A DNA stretch of 64,000 bases, taken from positions 966,501 to 1,030,500 of the forward strand of contig NW_024735516.1 of NCBI RefSeq assembly GCF_018991925.1. Direction: 5' to 3'. This DNA comes from Homarus americanus. Lineage: Eukaryota; Arthropoda; Malacostraca; Decapoda; Nephropidae. The notes under the pieces were generated by a model, which was not told where the DNA came from, did no database searches, and worked only from the letters and a program-made list of their open reading frames with translations. A program made the translations under genes and the position numbers. Shown here piece by piece: positions 59,641 to 64,000 of this stretch (position 1 is the first letter of the stretch; each line of letters opens with the position of its first letter).

Positions 59641-60720
59641 TATAAAGTAAATCAAGATCCACCTGTGATGAGAAACTTAAGAACAAGGATTTTTTCAGCT
59701 TTTAAATCCATATGCCATGACTCAATTAGGTAAAGTAAATTAAAATCCACATTGAAATCCATGTCAAGACTGAATTTAATTGTTTTTCTCATAATGAGTC
59801 ATCAGGCCTTGTGACTCACTTTTCTTATAATATTTTAGACCAAGTTAAAGTTTATATATCAACAGTGAATTTTAGGAGTTTGGATAGGTTAGATTAGGTT
59901 AGGTTTTATTAGTTAAAATCCAAATATCAAGACAAAATTTGAAGAGTTAGGTTAGGATAGGATGGTTAGGTTAGATTAGGTTTCACGAGTGAAAGTTCAA
60001 ATGTCATGACACAATTTTTGGAGTTAGGTCAAAGTTTATTTGTTTATCATCCATATAATATGAATAAGATAGGAGTTAGGTCAAGATTTATCTCACAATC
60101 CATACACCATGAGTAATATGACTGTTAAATTGGATTATTGTAAGTTAAAATCCACATCAAGAATGAATTTCAGAGTTAGGTGAGAATGTCCAATGTTAAA
60201 AGTCTTATGAGGAGTAATTTTATGAGTTGAAATCAATGCATTATCGGTATATGATTAATTTCAGAGGTAGGTAGGAGTTGGTAGTTAAAATCTAAATACT
60301 GTATCATGGTTTAATTCAATAGTTTGGTTGGGTTTATTAATTCAAATCTAAGTATAATGAATATATTAAAAACTAGGAAGGATTTATTAGTTAGAATAAA
60401 TTTATCAAGATTAATACTAAATTTAGTTAAGGATTAATTAATTTAGAATATATATATATAGTATATTAGTTGACACAAGAGTTAGTTAAGGATTAATTAA
60501 TTTAGAATATATATATATAGTATAATGACACAAGAGTTAGTTAGGATTTGTTAATTAAAATTTATATCCTGACAAGAATTATGAATTTGAGTAAGATTTG
60601 TCAGTTAAAATCTAATCACTATTTAATCATGACTGGTATGGGCTTTTGTAAGGGAGAAATGTATGCTAAAAAGAGTTTATTGAATAATTAAAGGAATTTA
60701 TACTTTTCTAAATAAACAAG
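59641..60720. repeat. Ancient degenerate tandem array, about 60-90 bp unit
   Basis: The words AGTTAAAATCCA or its variants, then ATGACACAATTT and GAGTTAGGTCAAG/GAGTTAGGTTAGG, recur in the same order at least ten times, for example around 59699, 59750, 59925, 59990, 60050, 60085, 60150 and 60280. Units are strongly diverged and vary in length. Inside it is a recent 59-bp duplication starting at 60423 and 60482. Confidence 0.72.
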
Positions 60721-61808
60721 GTTTGGTTAGGTAAAGATTAGTTAGGTTAAACTTCATTATGGATTACAGAAGTGAGGATGGGATTTACAGATAGGTCAGA
60801 GATTTAAAGAAGGAAACCGTAAGATTACATAATTATATACTGTATATTAATAAACACATAATGTTAAACAAGCCTCATTATATAAACTTGTAATTCCTCT
60901 CAAAATCTTGACATATTTCAGTTCGACACCATCGCTAAATTATCTTGTTATTCGAGAAATATTGTACAATAGTTCATTGTAGCACCATCTGTGGGGAACT
61001 GACAGAGTTATTAAGTATTACCTGTACCTGTAGTTAGATGGGGAAACACTTAACGCCATCTATTGTCATGTAAACACACTAACGAATTTGCCAACAGCAG
61101 CCCAGGGCCATAAGAAGTGTTGCTGTGTTGAGCATGGAAAACAAATGTTTTCAAGAAGTTTGTAAAAGTCATGTCTTTTTTAATGAAACAAAATACGGTT
61201 AATTATGAACTTCCTCTGTTAGAACTGAATTTTCAAATTTGGATTTACTTTAGATAAAAAAACAGTTCCTCTTGCTTGTATTTTTATCTGCCAATGCCTT
61301 TACATTATTTCATATTACAGTACAGTATAAATATTACGTCAACTTACAATACGGGAAAATTACTCAAGAGGTCAAGCACTTTTCTATATGAGGCTCATGT
61401 GTTGATATCTGACGGATGATATGAATGACATTTTTACACCAAACAAATCATGAAACATGGAACCGCTATATCAAGAATTGAGTACCACTTCTCTTGTCTT
61501 TTCTGTTTAACTTGTATTTGTATTGAATAGAAGAGTTCCAAGTAATTCCTTCGTGTTCAGAATATATGGTTGTTGTAGCAATCTTATTTTCCTTCTTTCA
61601 TTCTGATATGTTTGGTGGTACACATTAAGTATGATATAAAATGATACTGTGCTACAACCAGGAAAATTCTCTCATCAGATGTTTGGGGAAATTTCACCAT
61701 ATGAGTCCTTAAGATTCAGGACACAGGTCGAAGGATAAAGAGATCAATTGTTTTTCTTGAGTAATATTGGGGGTGAGTTTGAGATGACCCACATGCGAGG
61801 CATTGCAA
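60721..61808. other. No recognised feature
   Basis: AT-rich sequence with nothing recognised on either strand. Confidence 0.5.
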
Positions 61809-61863
61809 GGACAACAACAACCACCATCTTCCTGTACCCATGAAAGTTATAAACCACAACAAT
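61809..61863. repeat. AAC-rich minisatellite, left part split by a transposon
   Basis: ACAACAACAACCACCATCTT followed by CCTGTACCCATGAAAGTTAT and AAACCACAACAA. The same unit of about 55 bp resumes at 62506 on the other side of the hAT element, where there are two more copies. Confidence 0.85.
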
Positions 61864-62505
61864 CAGTGGCGGCTCGTCCATAGGGCTGCAGTCCCCCCAG
61901 ACACTCACTGCCAGGCGTATGATTCCTTTAGAGAGACAGCTGAATAATACACTACCAACAAATATATCATTTTATATGTTATTTAATTATTTTCAATACG
62001 TTGCTAAGTGAATTTTCATTAAAATCAGACCAAAATTTAAGTTACTTTCATAGTTGCTGTCAATGCTGTACGATTGATGTCTGTTATTAATTGGCGCCGC
62101 CGCCGCACTTGAAGCAGCTCAGTCTCGTACAACGTGTGGACGGTGTGGTTAAATCGTGTGGTTAAAAGGTGCTTTTCAACTTTGAAGAGAATTAAAACTT
62201 TTTTGCGCAGTACCATGGTGAATGACAGACTGTCTGCTTTAGCAGTGATATCCATTGAAAATAAAATGATAACAGAAATAAAGGATTTTAATGAAATAGT
62301 AATAAACAATTTTGCTACATCGAAGAGCAGACACGCCGACTTTATTTTCAATTAATACTGGTCCATCACCACCAACACTACTACCATGCCCTGGGAATTA
62401 GTGGACATCAACTACAACTCATACCTGAGGTAGGTCAAATTTGTGTATCCTACTGCTGTGTGAGGCTTGCAGTCCCTCCATTTTATTTTTCACGAGCCGC
62501 CACTG
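61864..62505 (+). mobile_element. hAT deletion derivative, 642 bp
   Basis: Both ends carry the perfect 14-bp inverted repeat CAGTGGCGGCTCGT. The flanking octamers are ACAACAAT (61856-61863) and ACAACAAC (62506-62513), a 7 of 8 match, compatible with the 8-bp target duplication of hAT elements but weakened as evidence by the repetitive AAC context. The interior keeps the last part of a hAT transposase, so it is an internally deleted copy of an autonomous element and not a MITE of unknown origin. Confidence 0.88.
62113..62355 (+). pseudogene. hAT transposase C-terminal dimerisation region, truncated
   Basis: About 80 codons end at a stop inside the hAT element. The core RCFSTLKRIKTFLRSTM, then NDRLSALAVISIEN and the tail TSKSRHADFIF, matches the hAT family C-terminal dimerisation domain as found in domesticated and active ZMYM/zinc-finger-MYM-like hAT transposases. 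The DDE/RNase H catalytic core, the N-terminal zinc finger and the insertion domain are all missing. The frame is open from a stop at 62110; no start codon need be real. It could still act as a dimerisation decoy if transcribed, which is speculative. Confidence 0.85.
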
Positions 62506-62640
62506 ACAACAACAATAACAACAACCACCTTGACCTTCCTGCACCTAAGAAAATTGTAAACCACAACAACAACCACCATCTTCCTGCACCCATGAAAGTT
62601 ATAAACCACAACAACAACAACCATCACCTTCCTGTATTCT
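62506..62640. repeat. AAC-rich minisatellite, right part
   Basis: Two units of AACAACAACCACCATCTTCC, TGCACCCATGAAAGTTATAA and ACCACAACAACAAC with variants (CCTTGACCTT, CCTAAGAAAATTG). Confidence 0.88.
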
Positions 62641-62837
62641 GGTAGATAGATCCACTTGACATGACTCTCTCCACCTACCTCCCACCCTTAAGGAAAATTG
62701 ATTGATCTTTACCCTCCAGCTCCAATTGACTGCTCGAGTTATTGCTCTCTCGAACACATTCATATTATCTCCTGAAGTGCATGGTGATAACCCTCGTGTA
62801 ATATGTTCTATTTAGCTACAGATACAGCGGCTAGGAA

Positions 62838-62877
<40 letters not shown>

Positions 62878-63679
62878 TGATTGTAGTGGTTAGATTAAGT
62901 TGGGTTAGGTTAGGTGGAGTGTGAGGTTGGGTTAGGTTAGGTTAGGTGGAGTGAGAAGTCAGACACAGGTATAAATAATGAGAAAGGGAATTAAACTGAA
63001 GATTCTAAGGCGTCCATCTCAACACCTCGATAGTTACACGACACAACACAAACTTAACACAAACTCTCAGCTTCAAAGACAGTGTTGTATATAATTTTAG
63101 TCTGTAACAAAACTCTTCTCTTCGTAATTCATAAAAAAATTAGAATTACACTTTAAAAACCTTGATACACTCAGACATAACTCACAAGAGAATGTCCTAG
63201 TCCATCATAATGTAATAACCATATAATTTGAGATGAGGAGATAATGATAGAAAAATTAATGGGCAAAATTGGAGGTAGGGGGGCCGGGGCAGGGGAAGGC
63301 AGTGGCTGAGTGGATTAATGAAATTAAAAGCTGCGGTCCCCGGAGAGATGCAAAGGCTGGGAAAATTGGTAAAGGCAGCTTGAAAATGTCTGAAGGTCAT
63401 GGTCACCAGCCCTGAGACATGAGGATGGTATTTAAATTGATCGGTGATGTAATGTGTGGAGAGAAACATATATATGAAGCAACAAACACTGTGAGCAGAC
63501 TAACACGTGTAGCAAGAGCTAGACTAGGTGCTGGTTAAATGTACAGTACACGTGGCAGGTCAGTGAACACACACACAATGTAAAGTCAATAATGTCATAC
63601 CCAGAATCCCTAGAAAACTTGTAAACGGTATAACTTGTAAACTTGTCGACTATAAAACTAATACTTATCTGTCACTGAG
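62641..63679. other. (CT)n, short TTAGG-like repeats, otherwise nothing recognised
   Basis: (CT)n at 62839-62872. TTGGGTTAGGTTAGGTGGAG occurs twice at about 62900-62952 without the CACCTGA border motif. No gene. Confidence 0.65.
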
Positions 63680-63770
63680 GTCTAGGTCCCAGGCACGTGC
63701 AGTTTACTGAGCTACCGTCCACGAGATGATCATGGGGTGCACAATAAACTAGACGCCCAGCGGCAAAAAC
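63680..63770 (-). repeat. CTAGTTTATT dispersed repeat, copy 4
   Basis: On the minus strand TTGCCGCTGGGCGTCTAGTT and then TATTGTGCACCCCATGATC, ATCTCGTGGACGGTAGCTCA. It matches copy 3 over the CTAGTTTATTGTGCACCCC core. Confidence 0.75.
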
Positions 63771-64000
63771 AAACTGATTAAATATTCATTGAATTTCGCA
63801 GCTCGTCTTTCACTCCATAAAATTCATGAATTTTTCTGACACCTCATCCTTACTACCTTCTGTTGTGACAGGTAGTGAGGGGAAAAAATTAATAAGTGAG
63901 ACAAAAAGAGGTAGGAGATTTTACATAATATTATAAGATTTAAATAAAGTGTGAGGGAGGATGGAGAGGCCATAGTGTATAAAACCAGCTCACTTGTAGA
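63771..64000. other. No recognised feature to window end
   Basis: AT-rich sequence with nothing recognised. Confidence 0.5.

Noticed and set aside
62134..62355. Host gene of the ZMYM type
   Set aside because: It lies between perfect hAT inverted repeats and contains only the C-terminal transposase region.

Overview
This is a non-coding, repeat-saturated stretch of an animal nuclear genome, most likely from a decapod crustacean (crayfish, crab or shrimp type). The inference rests on very dense di-, tri- and pentanucleotide arrays, many TTAGG/CCTAA tracts (the arthropod telomere motif) scattered internally, CR1-like LINE debris whose 3' tail and short dispersed repeats look like those common in decapods, and no bacterial gene structure. 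Species cannot be fixed from the sequence. No convincing host exon, rRNA or functional tRNA gene was found. Most open frames are low-complexity translations of microsatellites or of minisatellites whose unit length is divisible by three. Long introns or unrecognised small exons cannot be excluded.

Layout. 1-4.7 kb: AT-rich sequence with nothing recognised. 4.7-9.5 kb: G-rich minisatellites, a G-quadruplex-like run and an (AT)n block. 9.5-14.7 kb: nothing recognised. 14.7-17.1 kb: a TTA array followed by two broken CR1-like LINE copies on opposite strands; the second has lost its reverse transcriptase core and carries a 202-bp insertion flanked by a 6-bp duplication. 18.3-18.9 kb: an inverted-repeat element and a 27-bp minisatellite. 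22.2-23.0 kb: an 810-bp hAT-like non-autonomous element with an 8-bp target duplication that carries a piece of a LINE reverse transcriptase. 26.1-26.9 kb: a 793-bp near-palindrome. 27.7-30.6 kb: TTAGG-type repeat ends, a tRNA-derived SINE and a 22/23-bp minisatellite with a 45-bp higher-order repeat. 31-45.7 kb: microsatellites and minisatellites, including a 1.9-kb array of about 67-bp units. 45.9-50.1 kb: a LINE fragment, two 77-bp mariner-like MITEs, a pogo/Tigger-like MITE and a related 64-bp tandem array. 51.7-59.1 kb: further TTAGG-bearing elements and a second copy of the RT-carrying element. 59.6-60.7 kb: an ancient degenerate tandem array. 61.9-62.5 kb: a hAT deletion derivative retaining the transposase C-terminus, inserted inside a minisatellite.

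The genes do not work together as a system; the coding remnants are all parasitic. The most interesting pattern is that about nine TTAGG/CCTAA tracts are bordered by the same conserved motif, CACCTGAnGATTAAcCACC, often doubled and inverted at the other end. This suggests that the telomere-like repeats here are the variable interiors of a dispersed foldback-type element and not telomere relics. A second theme is MITEs acting as seeds or hosts: one turned into a satellite-like array, one captured LINE coding sequence, and one landed in a minisatellite.
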